From the NCBI GenBank assembly GCA_954871525.1, contig OX940864.1:20206001-20270000 (forward strand): 64,000 nucleotides of DNA, read 5' to 3'. The first letter of the stretch is position 1. Each line of letters opens with the position of its first letter. This stretch comes from Parietaria judaica. Lineage: Eukaryota > Streptophyta > Magnoliopsida > Rosales > Urticaceae. Below, in pieces: positions 1 through 11,740 of this stretch. The notes under the pieces were generated by a model. That model saw only the letters and a program-made list of their open reading frames with translations, made no database searches and was not told the DNA's origin. A program made the position numbers and the translations under genes.

Positions 1-3000
1 ATTGCGCAAACCAAGGATAATACTGCTCTTTGAACACCTCAGTGAATTCCTTTGCTTTAGCATCAATATTACTCAACGAAATATTATTAATTATGAAGGA
101 TATCTTGTCTTGAACCTCTGATGCTGGCGCCTACCATCAGACACAAAACTGTAAGTTAATCCCAGGTCAAATATAGAAGGACGTATAAGATATTATACTT
201 ATACGTTTCCATTGACCATGTTAAGTGTCCAGAACACTATCAAATAGGGTAAAATTATATACCGGACTAAAAACCGGGAATGTTTTTGTGAAACATCGAG
301 AACCGGGAATTTGTGGTTCCAGTTTTGAAACCAGGAACCAGGACCATTTTTTATAAATTGGAACCGGTTAATTCCTGGTCCCGTTTTTTTATGTTTTAAA
401 CACTATTTGTTAAATTATAGTATTATACTATTTTTTTCAAACCCAATCTAAAGCAGACATTTCCCGATTTATAGCCTAGTTATAAACATTAAACGGTATT
501 TTTACCATTCTCGGTTCCCGGTTTATTTAAACTGAGACAACATCTTAAGAAATTGAAAAAATAAGTAGTCGCATTGTACAAGTACCTCAATAACAGTGTC
601 TCTTTTCTCAGCAGCAGCAACTAAAGTTTCGATATTCAGAGCAGAGCCAAACCCTGTACACGGCACATAAGCAAAGTACCCCACAGAAGAATGACGACTA
701 GAAAGTACTAATAGCAAGCAAAAAAAATTTACTTGTTGAAGTAGCTGCTCGTGAAGGACGAGCAAAACCAGGGGAAGAAGAAAGCATTGACGGGGCACTG
801 ACTGCACTTTGTAACTGTGAATTCAGCAAGCAAATAAAAAGTAATTCAGCTTAGAAGCAGAAAATAATGCCAGAGTCTAACATATGAAATATGAAAGAGA
901 TATCAACCATGTTGAATTTGAAGAGGATTGAAGAATTCATTCTTGATTAATTATTGATTTTGAAATTAAAAACCAATCTGTTGTTAAGTGCTGAATCATA
1001 TGACAAGTCGAGACTTAACAATAATTCCCTTCATATATTTAGGGAGTTCTAAAAAGGCTGAGATCTATATCTATCAAATAAAATAACTAAGGCTTACTTT
1101 CTGACCACCCGATGCATCTCCGGTCGGAACACTTAAAGTTTGCCCAACAGAAGATAAAGGTGGTTTCAAATCATTTCCAGGGGGCATTGAGGGTTTATGT
1201 CTCATATCATCAAAAGAACTTTCTTGTCTCTGGTGAAGCTGCAATGGAGAAGAAGCTTGCTGCCCAGTGTGTACTGTACCAAGGCCATTTAACTGCAGCA
1301 GTAAAAAAAAATTAAAAGAAACGACAATTTAAATTGATAAAGATAAAAATACAATGCATAGACGAAGAATGGTTTACAGTCAGCCTGACAAGAACTGGGC
1401 CGACTGAAAAAACTAAAATCTACCATAAGAAAGAAACAAAAGCAAAAATTGCTCGTTAAAGAGAGCCAGCCCAATCTCTCGAAAGATCTGCGAGAGAATA
1501 CATCTAAAACTCAATGCACGAAGAAAAGAGCCAAAGGGCAATACAATGATTGATATTATTTATCAATCCATTCAGATTCCAAGCGGTGGTGTTGTTAGAT
1601 GAATTTGTTGCGAGTATTCCAAATGCACCAAAGAGATGTAACAATTCCAGTTTTAGCAGCGGCGTGCATATATTAGTTACATGTTTAATGCACATAAAGA
1701 AAAAAAAATGTTCACATTTCTACCCTGCCTACAAATTTAGCTCCTAGTCTTGTAAATGTCATCTAAGAAGCCTCAATACCAATTTAAGCGAATGTCAAAA
1801 TCAAGGATGAACAGCTAATCCCAACACGAAAGAAGTTTTCATCAATTAAAAAATGAGGCAATATTAAAATTATTAAATAATAATATACAAGAGTAGTGCA
1901 TGTGGCAGGAGGGGTAAGAAATGGAAGTTTCATGGTAAAACTTTTAAGTGATGCATGTAGCATTTAAAGAAAAAAATTGCAATATAAAAATCATTAAATA
2001 ACAATATTTTAAATCAGTATGATAGAGAAAGCACCAGCTGGCAGCAGCAAATGAGAAACTACAAAAATAGTAACGAAGACCACAGTGGTGTCAATTTAAG
2101 TAAAAAACATTTAAGCGATTTTCTTCCTTGCAACTTAAAAGTACGGAGAGAGTGAATAATTAGAAAGTAAAATATTCAATCTAGGAAAAGATAAAAATAT
2201 AAACCCATCTCCACAACCTATAAACCCTTAAGTTGAAATGCCAAAACTTACGTCCACATTTCCCAGTGGGACTTGGTGATGAGCAGCAGGAGACTGGGTG
2301 CTTACTTCAGAGTCAGTGTGACCTGAAGAAATTCTAGCCAGAGCTTGTTCTATAAAAGAAACTAACTCGGAGTGAGTACTTCGCAAATGGGAAATCTGCA
2401 GGATATGATTGCAATACTGTGGCCATTCAATCAGACGATCCACAAAGTGCTCCAAGGCCTTAGTCCCAAAAACAAACATCTGCACGCGAAGAAAACGTGA
2501 GAAAATTTAAATAATAAATTACGACAAAATTTATATACAAAATCTGATGAAGTTTTATACAAACTTTGGAATCTGCAGGTTTGCGTAGTGCATCAAGAAC
2601 ACAGCGGAGAGCAATTCCTAGTGTGAGGTGGGTTACGAGTTGGTGCTTGATAACAGAGCCTTCAGCATTAAACAGGATGATTTAATGAAATGAAACAAAA
2701 CTAAGATAATAACTTTATGTTTAAAACTGAATAATAAGAAACCATAAAAATCTTGCAGCAATACTTACCAAACAGAACAGCAGCGATTTTCAGCTGCCTT
2801 TCCGGATACTTGGGGAAGAATCTGCACTCCTCAAACAGATTAGCTATCATGCACTCAAAAATTGATTTTTCCCTGCATTCATTCAGCAGAAAAGAAAGTG
2901 TAATTATTATTACATGACTCAAGTCAGCAAAAAGCTCGAAATCCGAAGTTTATAATAAAATCTATACAATACGTCAATTACAAGAAATACTGAATATTGT

Positions 3001-6000
3001 AACTTCATAATCATAATACTTATATTGCTGCTAAGAGCCTAGCTAAGATTACTGAAGATAATCTCCAACCTCAGAGGCTAAGAGCGATAGAAAAGAAAAA
3101 GAGGACACCAAATAAAATATGAGATGCAAACGAATGAAATCATTATCTATCCAATTCCTATGGCCTATGCAATTGTAAAATCTTTAATAAGTACAGATTA
3201 TGGACAAATAGCAGAGTTACAATTTCAAAGACAAATATAATAACATGCATGCAGTGAAAATTGATGTCACATATTTATTGTACCTAGTCACAGAAGATTC
3301 CTTAAACTGGGCTAGCATTTGCACCATTTTTTCAATAGTCAACTGTCCAGAAAACATTTGGTGGAAATACGAGTTCGCTTCCTTTTCAATATCGTCTGCA
3401 TATCCATCAGCCGGTGAATCTACAGTTCCACCATTTTGAAGTCTTGGATTGGATTCCACAATCGCTGCATGCAACCTTTCCAGTTCCTCTGAAAGTTGGC
3501 TAGAATTAAGTGATCCAACATGAGCTTTAAGAACCTATCAATGCAAACAGAACGGGTTGACACTTAAGCACTAAAAATTAACATTCATAAATCATTTAAG
3601 GAAATAGTTCCATTCTTTTCTTTCTAATAAGCTACTAGTAGAACAACCTTCAAGAAGATAGTAGTAGCGTCCACATAGAGATTGGAGATGCCACTGCCAT
3701 GTTGGAACGGTTTTGCCGAGAAGTCGTGCGATCCACCAAACTGAACCTCTTTCAAGAACTTCAGGCATTCCTGTGAAATTGAAAGATGTTAATTTCATGA
3801 GTGTTTTACTGTTTATTTCATCATCTCTAAACATGTTAAGCTATAGGTAAGTTTTTTAGTTTGTGTTCCGTATAGTAGCCAATAAACATTCAATAAAATC
3901 TTAATCTCCAAGGGAGATTGGGTTTTCTGAAGGTTGGCGAAGCTCCCATTACAAGTTCGAATCTCGGGTCGCAACATAGGGAACCATTCATTTGAAGTGT
4001 TTATGATAATAAAAGTTACAGAGCAGATTGACCTCAAAGAAGACATCTTTGGATGAATTTAGGTTATTACTCAACCACTTCTCTAGGTCCAAAAACTCCT
4101 TCCGTGAAGCAAGGGCCGCTAGCTTGATACCAAAAGGAAAAGGAACCATATCTAATACTGGCAACAGAATCTGCAAAAAGAAAAGCAAAATAAGATTGAT
4201 TAAACGCTTGATTTCGGATTACAAAAGATCGGACTAGATTAGTCCAAACTTGCCTTAACTTCTTGGCAGATATCCAGTACTTTAGTAATGGTGTCTACAT
4301 CACTCTTGTATGCATCAACAAATCCCCGCAACACCAAATTGGTATTTGTATGCCAGAGATGAAGAATCATGGAATTAACCATGGCATTCTTCAAAATTAG
4401 GGGGAAAACGATTATTGACACTTCATGTTGCAGCAGGTTATAGATCGTCTGCAATGTTTAACAAAATTCGAGAATCAAATGAAATACTTGATAATACAAA
4501 ATTTAAGTAATGTGAATTCAGAAATAGAGATGCAATACATTTATATATGCCAACCCTTGAAGCAGGACTTCAGGACATTGCTGTAGGGGATGATTGAGCA
4601 TAGATCGAACAGTTGAAGCATGACCCCGCTCAGCGAGTTGACACAAGACATCCAAAAGTTCCAGGCATAACCATGCATGGTTTGCTAGTCCAACAACTTG
4701 ATGTTTATTACTATTCATTGCATCAATATATGGCTGCAAAATAAACATTCATTCATAAATTTTGTTCCTGTCAGGAAATGATAAACAAAGGGCAAGCTGA
4801 GGAACATAAACATTCATACCAGCTGTCTATCGGAATGAGAAAAACTGAACAACTCAGGCGGTGATGATACGGCATACTTGAGAAACGATAATTGGCCCTC
4901 GCTGTTCTTCCACACAGAGCCACAAATTGCATGAAGGGGAAATGGCTCCTGCACAGGTCAAAAATATAAATTTAACAACAGCAGATCATAGCCAAATTAC
5001 TCTAATCACAACCCACGACATGTATCTTTAGTATTGTTCAGGAAATTCACCTTACTAGCGCGCTTGATTACAGACATGAAGAACGAGAATGCCTCCCTTC
5101 TAGGAATGCAGAATCCCTCGTGATCCAGATTTTCAATTACTAGTTTCCAGTTGGTACTAGGTGCCTGCATCAAGCACATAATGTTAGAATATAAGTAGTT
5201 TAATAGAGGGAAAACAATGTAAGAAGCCTCGAAATACACTCACGAGCTGCTGAATCGTATCTATGAGAACATCGATGTTCCAACCGTTCAGCGAAGGAAT
5301 ATCAGCCAAAGTATTGCTACCAAGAACGGTGATGAATGTCGAACACGCGTTCTGGTTGTCCTCGAGACCAGCATGAGTGCTGGCAATTGTGCCCAGTATT
5401 TTGGAGATAGTAGTCTCAGTTAGAGGCAAAAAAAGAGATAAAATCTCCTTGCACTGAGATACATCAATTGAGCATCCATAGCCTAGTTCCTTCAAGATAT
5501 CGGCCATGCTCATTTCCCTCTCCATTTCAGCCAAAATGGTATCAAAATCACTTCCTTCAGATTCATGTAACAACTCCATATTCCTGTAACATATAATACA
5601 ACTGAGGAAAAAGATACATATACTGAAGATGATGAAAAGAAGAAAAAAAAAAAAGAACCCAAAACAATCCTATCCACTGATGCAGAAAGACTACTAGAAC
5701 AAAAGTAGTATCTGTACCTCAAAAAATTGTTCTCACGCCGTTCTTCAGAAAGCATTGGAGTTAAAACGAACGACGATACATCTTCCAGCTGAACCAAAGA
5801 TAACATCTGCATAAACGAATCGACATACTTTGACAAACCATCGGAGCGTTGCAGAGACGACACAATGCTAAGAATTTGCTCAGAAGAATTCATGTCCACG
5901 GGATTGGCACATAACGCTTCGATCTGAGCTACACAAAAATTCATGCCTGTAAAACAGAAGAAAAAAAAAAGTTACTCAATCTGAAAATAAATAAATAATG

Positions 6001-6746
6001 TAAATAAAGTCTATCAAACAGATAAACAAAATATTACCACATATCCTGTACTCGGAATTTTCAGATTCCGACAAAGCAAGGCCGACGCAAATTCTCTCGG
6101 GAACAGACAGCTTCAACATAGTAGATAACTTCTCTAGAGTTTCATCATCGATCTCTAAGCTTTTCAGCGACTCGCAGAACACCGTACTGAAATCCGGTCT
6201 ATCGAGAAGAAGTTTTAAAACCGACGCAACAACTTTCTCTAGAAGCCCGTTCTTCGACTCCATTCTGTGGCCGTTAAGATAATCGAAGCAGGTATTAAGC
6301 AGCAACATGCCTCCCTCAGGTCCAAATTCAATAAACTGGCACCGAAGAAAACACAGCATACTTTAAAAAGATTTGACTCCATATTTTCTATATATAAACA
6401 TCATTACTAGACGATCGTAGAGTCTACAAATAATATTCAAACCGTACACAAAAATGCAGATTTCATCGGGAAACGAAGAGGAACCGAACGAAATTTCAAT
6501 CTTTTCTTCGAAGGGAAATTTTTAATTAATCCAATCATGCATCGATGCGAAGATCGACGAATCCAACTCGGCGGCAACCAGTCCCAATCCAGTTCGAAAA
6601 TCAAAACAAAAACACAAGAACTTGATTCTGGAAACGAGACACTGAACCTGCGAGAGGCCGTGGAGAACGGAATCGGCATTTCCATCGCCGAGGCTCTGGA
6701 GCAGGAAGCGGATTTGACTCGCGGAGGTCGCCGAGAATTTCAGCAT
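1..6746 (-). CDS. NOT1: CCR4-NOT complex scaffold subunit NOT1, N-terminal part (18 exons, 3' end outside window)
   Basis: NOT1 is the large scaffold of the CCR4-NOT deadenylase complex, which shortens mRNA poly(A) tails and represses translation. Exons that keep one frame: 6648-6746, 6038-6335, 5718-5946, 5244-5583, 5051-5164, 4820-4948, 4539-4733, 4254-4448, 4033-4170, 3648-3770, 3284-3534, 2769-2872, 2565-2659, 2252-2479, 1098-1292, 733-814, 586-653 and 1-130 (open at the edge), about 1,004 codons. The start [19 protein letters not shown], the blocks [60 protein letters not shown] and [17 protein letters not shown] match what I know of plant NOT1. The full family length is about 2,400 residues, so the C-terminal NOT-module binding region lies beyond position 1. 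No stop or frameshift was seen. Intron 8 uses a GC donor. Intron 17 (131-585) carries repeat debris. Confidence 0.95.
240..530. repeat. MITE-like remnant rich in ACCGG/CCGGT inside NOT1 intron 17
   Basis: The segment repeats variants of 'accgggaa' and 'ggttccc' in both orientations. Similar debris lies at 20030-20360 (GATA intron), at 34290-34440 and in the complete hAT-like element at 53140-53968. I read it as a decayed copy of that type; its boundaries are not defined. Confidence 0.4.
4171..4253 (-). other. GC-AG intron 8 of NOT1
   Basis: Exon 8 ends ...GAAGTTAAG and the intron starts GCAAGT. This is the strong AG|GCAAGT form that GC donors need. The acceptor is TTTTTGCAG. Joining these sites gives the conserved run [19 protein letters not shown] without a frame change. 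The nearby GT alternative (GAA|GTTAAG) would delete two conserved residues. Confidence 0.85.
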
Positions 6747-6970
6747 CGCGACGACGGAACCAGAGCGAGCGCTAGGGTTTCGCCGAGAGGAGAGGCACGG
6801 AGATACAGGAAAGGAGATGGCGATGGCGATTGACGAGCTTGCTTCGATGGCGATTGGGGAATCAGAGTGAAGAAGAAGAAGAGGTTGAGAGAGAGCAAAG
6901 TGGGGATTTGGGAGATTCGATCGAGTTCGAGTTTGGGTGAAAAGAAAATGGCTCCAACACTCGGCCTCTG

Positions 6971-6977
6971 CTTTATA
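6971..6977 (-). promoter_or_regulatory. Probable TATA box of NOT1
   Basis: The minus strand reads TATAAAG here, 225 bases upstream of the NOT1 start codon. Downstream of it the minus strand is CT/CTT-rich (6860-6900), as in many plant 5' leaders. Inferred from position and consensus only. Confidence 0.5.
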
Positions 6978-6989
6978 TTACTCTCCAAG

Positions 6990-8051
6990 AGTTAATACGT
7001 GGCAGCTCAGGCTGGGCCCCACCGGACCCTAAAATGCCTGCAATAAATAAATAAATAAATAAATAAAAATCACGTTGACATACACGGGTCGGGTGCCATT
7101 TTTTGGGCTTGATAACTGTAAATATTCAGATTGGGTTGGGCCTCCTCAAATTGGGTCAGGCTTTTGTATATTTGAAATGAGATATAATTGCAGCCGATCT
7201 ATTCCGCGAAACCGTTGTCGTTTTCGAGATTCGACTTTCTTTGTCACAAGCGACGCGTAATAGATGTGCTCGCTTGAGGGGGCGTATTAAGTCGCGTCTT
7301 AGTCCAATAGGGATTCTTGTTAGCAATGACTAATTGCACTTATGTTAAAGGTGCCAATTAGTCGTTGGTTTTTGGTGTAAAATCTGTTAGTCTTGTGGTT
7401 AATAACACACTATTTAGGTAATATATATATTCGTACTTACAGAGTAACAAAAAGATTCATTCGAAAAAGGTACCAATGTGAGTCTTTTTTGTACTCTTTT
7501 GTTTATGTGAAGAGTAGAAAACTCGAAAGGAAAGAGCGTCGAGAATGCACTTTTTGTGGGGAAAAAATTTTGTTTTGTTAAAGTTAGTAGTTAACCAAAC
7601 AAACACGTGGACTATGAGAATTCACTTAATTTAATTTTCTCTTTGAAATATATTATGACAGCTTAAATTTGATCGAGTTTAAATTATACTTTCAATAAAG
7701 CGTTTATAATTATATTTACACTTGTTATTTTCACTTCGTCGTTGAGTTACAGCGAAGTATGATTTTCAAACCAGGCTCTTCCATATGTGAAGCATCACCA
7801 AATTCTCTACAAGCTTGTAAGGCATCTCTTCTATTTTTCTACTTATAGATGGTTTATTTTGCATAAAATATTACATTGTGAAAAAATGTGTTTCATTTAG
7901 GTTATGTATTGGATATATAGGCTTCAATTATATATATACATATAATGAAGAGTAATATAGTACAGTATAATCACCAATAACAATAATCAGTGAATATCTT
8001 TGTTTTATTATATTTTCCGATATGAGCTCGGTTTTCTTTCGTTGAATAACT
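6990..8051. other. Intergenic, no gene seen
   Basis: AT-rich spacer upstream of NOT1. It contains an (AATA)n microsatellite at about 7043-7068. Short ORFs have no recognisable content. Confidence 0.5.
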
Positions 8052-8695
8052 TGACAGATGAAGGATCATGAGCAAAGGCTTTTTCTATTTCTTTAGCCTT
8101 TCTATTACAGGATATTCACCTTTTTTTCAGAGCTTTCTCTCTATCTTTTCCAACCTCTTACAAACGAGGCCTATCTTGCCTTTTATAGAGTTTACATTAT
8201 GTTCCCCTCGCGTCTTTCCCGCCTTTTTTCTCTCTTTTGGCTTCCCATAGTTATTTGAGGGAAACATGGTTAATCCCTACTTTATGTCACTTCCGAGCAG
8301 ACTGTCATTATGGGTAGGTGAGCCTCATTAAATGCGCATCCCGTCAGCCGTCATTCGGCCCTGCAAGCCTCGTCGCTGGTGCTTCTCATCGAGTGAGTAG
8401 GTCGGCTTCATTAAATGCACATCCCGTCAGCCGTCATTCGGCTCTGCATAAACCATCATGACGAAATTCCTCGTTGAACGTGATGGGACACTTCATCGCA
8501 ATCTGCTTTTGCGTGGCCATACCTCCTCGCGGTCGAACCTCCTCGGAGATAATCCTCCTCGAGGATAGTCCTTCTCGGGGATACGCCTTGTTTGCCCCCT
8601 CGGGCGATGAACTTCCTCGCCTTCCCTCATGTCGTTTATGGACAAAACGACACGAGTTGTGTTGAGGGTGGATTTGAACAAATCCGACCTTAACA
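8052..8695 (-). mobile_element. Probable solo LTR (Ty3/gypsy-like), minus orientation
   Basis: On the minus strand it starts TGTTAAGGTC and ends ...CTGTCA. The same start is used by the LTRs at 56408-57899 and 60586-61279. A TATAAAA box (8181-8187, minus) lies where an LTR promoter would be. An 83-bp tandem duplication lies at about 8315-8480. Flanks are TAACT on the left and ACTTT on the right, so no exact 5-bp target duplication is visible and the ends are tentative. Confidence 0.6.
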
Positions 8696-9964
8696 ACTTT
8701 CATATAGAGATCTCTGATTTCTTTAAATCAAATAATATACATGCAGAACTCGGAAGACTTGCTAATGAAAGATCATATCATAACAATAAATAGAAAGGAA
8801 TATAACTAAACTAAAAAAGATTAAAAACTAAATAACTAATAACAAAACAATTGTAGCATTGACAAGGTCAAATCGTAAACTAATATTTTCAACAAACACG
8901 GTAATGTGTAACATAGTCCTCGTGCACATAAACTTCTCTATGTCTATACTTCAAAAACTCATGTAATAAACACGTTTTTTTTTCTTTTTCTTTTTTTGAG
9001 GGATCATTGGTGTGTTCTTACGAAGATTGTATAGTGATGCTTGGAGATAAGCGGTTTGGAGGTATTTTCAACAATCTATATGGGTGAGTGAACTGTAACA
9101 CCATATATTATAGATACATATATGGGCGGGTTTCATAGATTATGTTGTATTATAGTAAACACAATAATTTTTTTATTTGACATTTATGAATTAATTTCAG
9201 CAAGAGCAAAAACTGATTGCTTGTTCGTTTGTAAATAAAGGATTTGCAAATGAAAGAATGACAATAATGCATAAAACAAAGGAGCAAATCGTACCCTATA
9301 TATAACAATCACAGTGAATTAATAAAAAAATTTGATAAAGGTTTATAGCATCCATCACTTTAATTTTACTTATCGATGGCCTGTCACTTTTAAAATAAGC
9401 ATTGTCTTTGTTAGCATTACACTCTTCACTTTCTATATTTATTTATTTATATAGCATTTTTGTCAAATTTTTAATTTTTGACTTGCTGACACTGTGTACG
9501 AAATAGTAGATATTAAAAGGAATTGTTCTCTTCTGTTTGCGTGCGTGTGTAACTATTGTTTTTGAACTTTGTAATTTTATACTGCATTATTTTGTATTAT
9601 TGCTCTAACTTAGTAAAACATTTTGCATTTTTATATTTATTTAGCTCTTTATGAATATTATGCTACACATATAATTAAATTAACAAAAATTTGATAGAAG
9701 ATTATATAAAAAAAACGTAAATTCATAGACTTCTTCAAGACATTTACAAAATCACACGTGTAATTTGTGGTTCTACAAAATAAGAAACTATACAAGAAAA
9801 AACCGTTAAATGTCTTCGAGTATTTCTCTTAAGAAATTACACGATGATTAAAAATTAATAATAAATATAAAATAAATATTATCGATATAAATTTTAACAT
9901 TACCAAATGCTAATATTATTAAAAAAAATACACCTAAATTGATTCGTATATATAGTATAATCAG
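8696..9964. other. AT-rich intergenic, no gene seen
   Basis: Very AT-rich sequence with T- and A-runs. I see no ORF with family features and no clear element ends. Confidence 0.5.
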
Positions 9965-10283
9965 TGGCGGCAAGTCTATGAACCAATTCTTGCTGAATCA
10001 TTATCTATTCGGGAGGGCCTGTGTTTCACCAAGACTCATGCATTGGCTCTGAAGATGTTGAAAGTTATTGTCGTATGGCTATGAAGGCCATTGAGAGTCG
10101 CTCACCACCGCGCAAAGTGGCTACGATTGTTCAGGATATCCATAGGCTGCTGACTGAGTGTGAGGGCGCTCGCTGCTGCGTTGGCACCGCGAGAATAATA
10201 GAGCGGCTCATATCCTCGCCCAAAATCCTAATTTACACAACGATGTTTGTTGGCTTAGTGTTTGCCTATCCGCCTTGTGTTAA
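9965..10283 (+). pseudogene. RNase H-like (RVT_3-type) domain fossil with two frameshifts
   Basis: Three frames in sequence give a plant retroelement-type RNase H C-terminus. The first (from 9980) reads EPILAESLSIREGLCFTKTH. The second (from about 10021) contains RSPPRKVATIVQDIHRLLTE. The third (from 10182) reads WHRENNRAAHILAQNPN and ends at TAA 10281-10283. The order, the LAE...A.REGL motif and the late N.AAH.LA motif match the RNase H-like domain found in plant LINE-derived proteins. No ATG start fits, and the frame changes 2 to 1 to 3, so it is non-functional. There is no surrounding reverse transcriptase in the window. Confidence 0.7.
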
Positions 10284-10422
10284 ACGTGTTACAATGACTT
10301 ATTTGGTCCATTCATTTTTTATTTTTTTTAAAGGAGATCCTGCTTAATTGAATTGGGTCACTCTTGTATTAAAAGAAATATATATATATATATATCTTGT
10401 ATTATACTTTTAATTTATAATA

Positions 10423-11564
10423 AGGATAATAGCGGCTAAAGTAGCCAAACTTTCATGACTTGTGTCGATAAAGTTCCAAACTGGATTTATAGCGGTAATA
10501 GTAGACAAACTCGGTCAATCTGTGGCAAGCACTAATTCCGTCCAGTCAACCGCTAATAGCCGTTAGGCTCTCGCCACGTCACTACACGTGGCTAGGACAG
10601 ATGTCGACAACAATGCCACGTCATATAATATAAATATATATAAAAAAATCATCACATCAAAACCCTAAAGTAACGATAACCATTTTTTTTTCAAAAATCG
10701 TTTCGATCTCTCTCATCAAACCCACAAAACTCATTTCTCTTTTTCTTATATATTCTTTCTTCTTCTTCAATCTGATGGAAAGTGAGGGTGGTATCTCGTC
10801 ATCTCAGGGTAACTGAGGTGACGAACGAAGAGGCGCAGAGAGAGGGAATCAGTGGTCCTCTTCCGATGGGTTGCTTTGTGACTGAGTTTGGCTCCAATAA
10901 CCAGCGTATCTAAGACATCCGGTTTGGTCAAATTTAGAGTTATTTAGTTTCTTATTTTTTATGGTCTTCGTTGGTTTCATGATTGCAAGACCAAGGAGGT
11001 TGCGACTGGTTTGAGTGGATTATCGACTGGTTTCTTCAGACAATTCTTCCATTCAATTGCTAAAGTTAATTATTTTAATTGGTTTGCAACTGTGTTTAGG
11101 GTTTATCTCGAGCTCGAACAAAAATGGAAGAGAAAAAAAGAGTGAGAATAAGAGTGAGATCAAAGAGTTCGATGGAGTGTATATGAATCAATTTTTAATC
11201 TTAATATCTCAATTAAAAATAAAATTAGGAAGAGACAAATACTCATTATTAGTTTATGGTTTTGTATAAGGCTTTTCCTTTTCTGAAAATAAAAAAAATC
11301 AAATAAAGACCCTATCATCATTACTTTAGGATTTTGATGTGATGAAAAAAATATTAAAATTATATGACGTGACATTGTTGTCGACACCTGTGCGTGCCAC
11401 GTGGAAGTTATGGGTGAGAGACTAACGACTTTTATGTTTGACTGGACGGAATTAGTGCTTGCCACAGATTGACCGAGTTTGGCTACTATTACCGCTATAA
11501 ATCCAGTTTGGACCTTTATCGACACAAGTCATGAAAGTTTGGCTACTTTAGCCGCTATTATCCC
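10423..11564. mobile_element. Non-autonomous Mutator-like element (MULE) with long TIRs and 9-bp TSD
   Basis: Inverted terminal repeats of about 250 bp start GGATAATAGCGGCTAAAGTA. The left arm is 10423 to about 10680 and the right arm about 11310-11564. Both sides are flanked by TTTATAATA (10414-10422 and 11565-11573). Long TIRs plus an exact 9-bp duplication are the hallmark of MULEs. The interior carries degraded coding-like sequence and no transposase. Confidence 0.85.
10774..11060 (+). pseudogene. Possible captured zf-GRF-like gene fragment inside the MULE
   Basis: Short readable pieces occur in order: MESEGGISSSQGN, then GAERGNQWSSSDGLLC in another frame, then GGCDWFEWIIDW at 10995-11031. 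They resemble the small plant proteins with a GRF-type zinc finger (CxCG...C...GGCxFFEW). Stops and frameshifts separate the pieces and key cysteines are missing. This would make the element a Pack-MULE. The match is from memory and weak. Confidence 0.35.
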
Positions 11565-11740
11565 TTTATAATAATGCTCACTCTATATATATATATATAT
11601 GCATACAAAATAAATTACTATTTTACTAAAGTCATTAATTAATTTCTCATTATGCTAAATAATAGAGAAAATGGTGTAAATAATGTTTACAATAAACGTT
11701 GCGAAGCTGCAGAAGAAATCGAATCAGCGATTGTTTGGCA

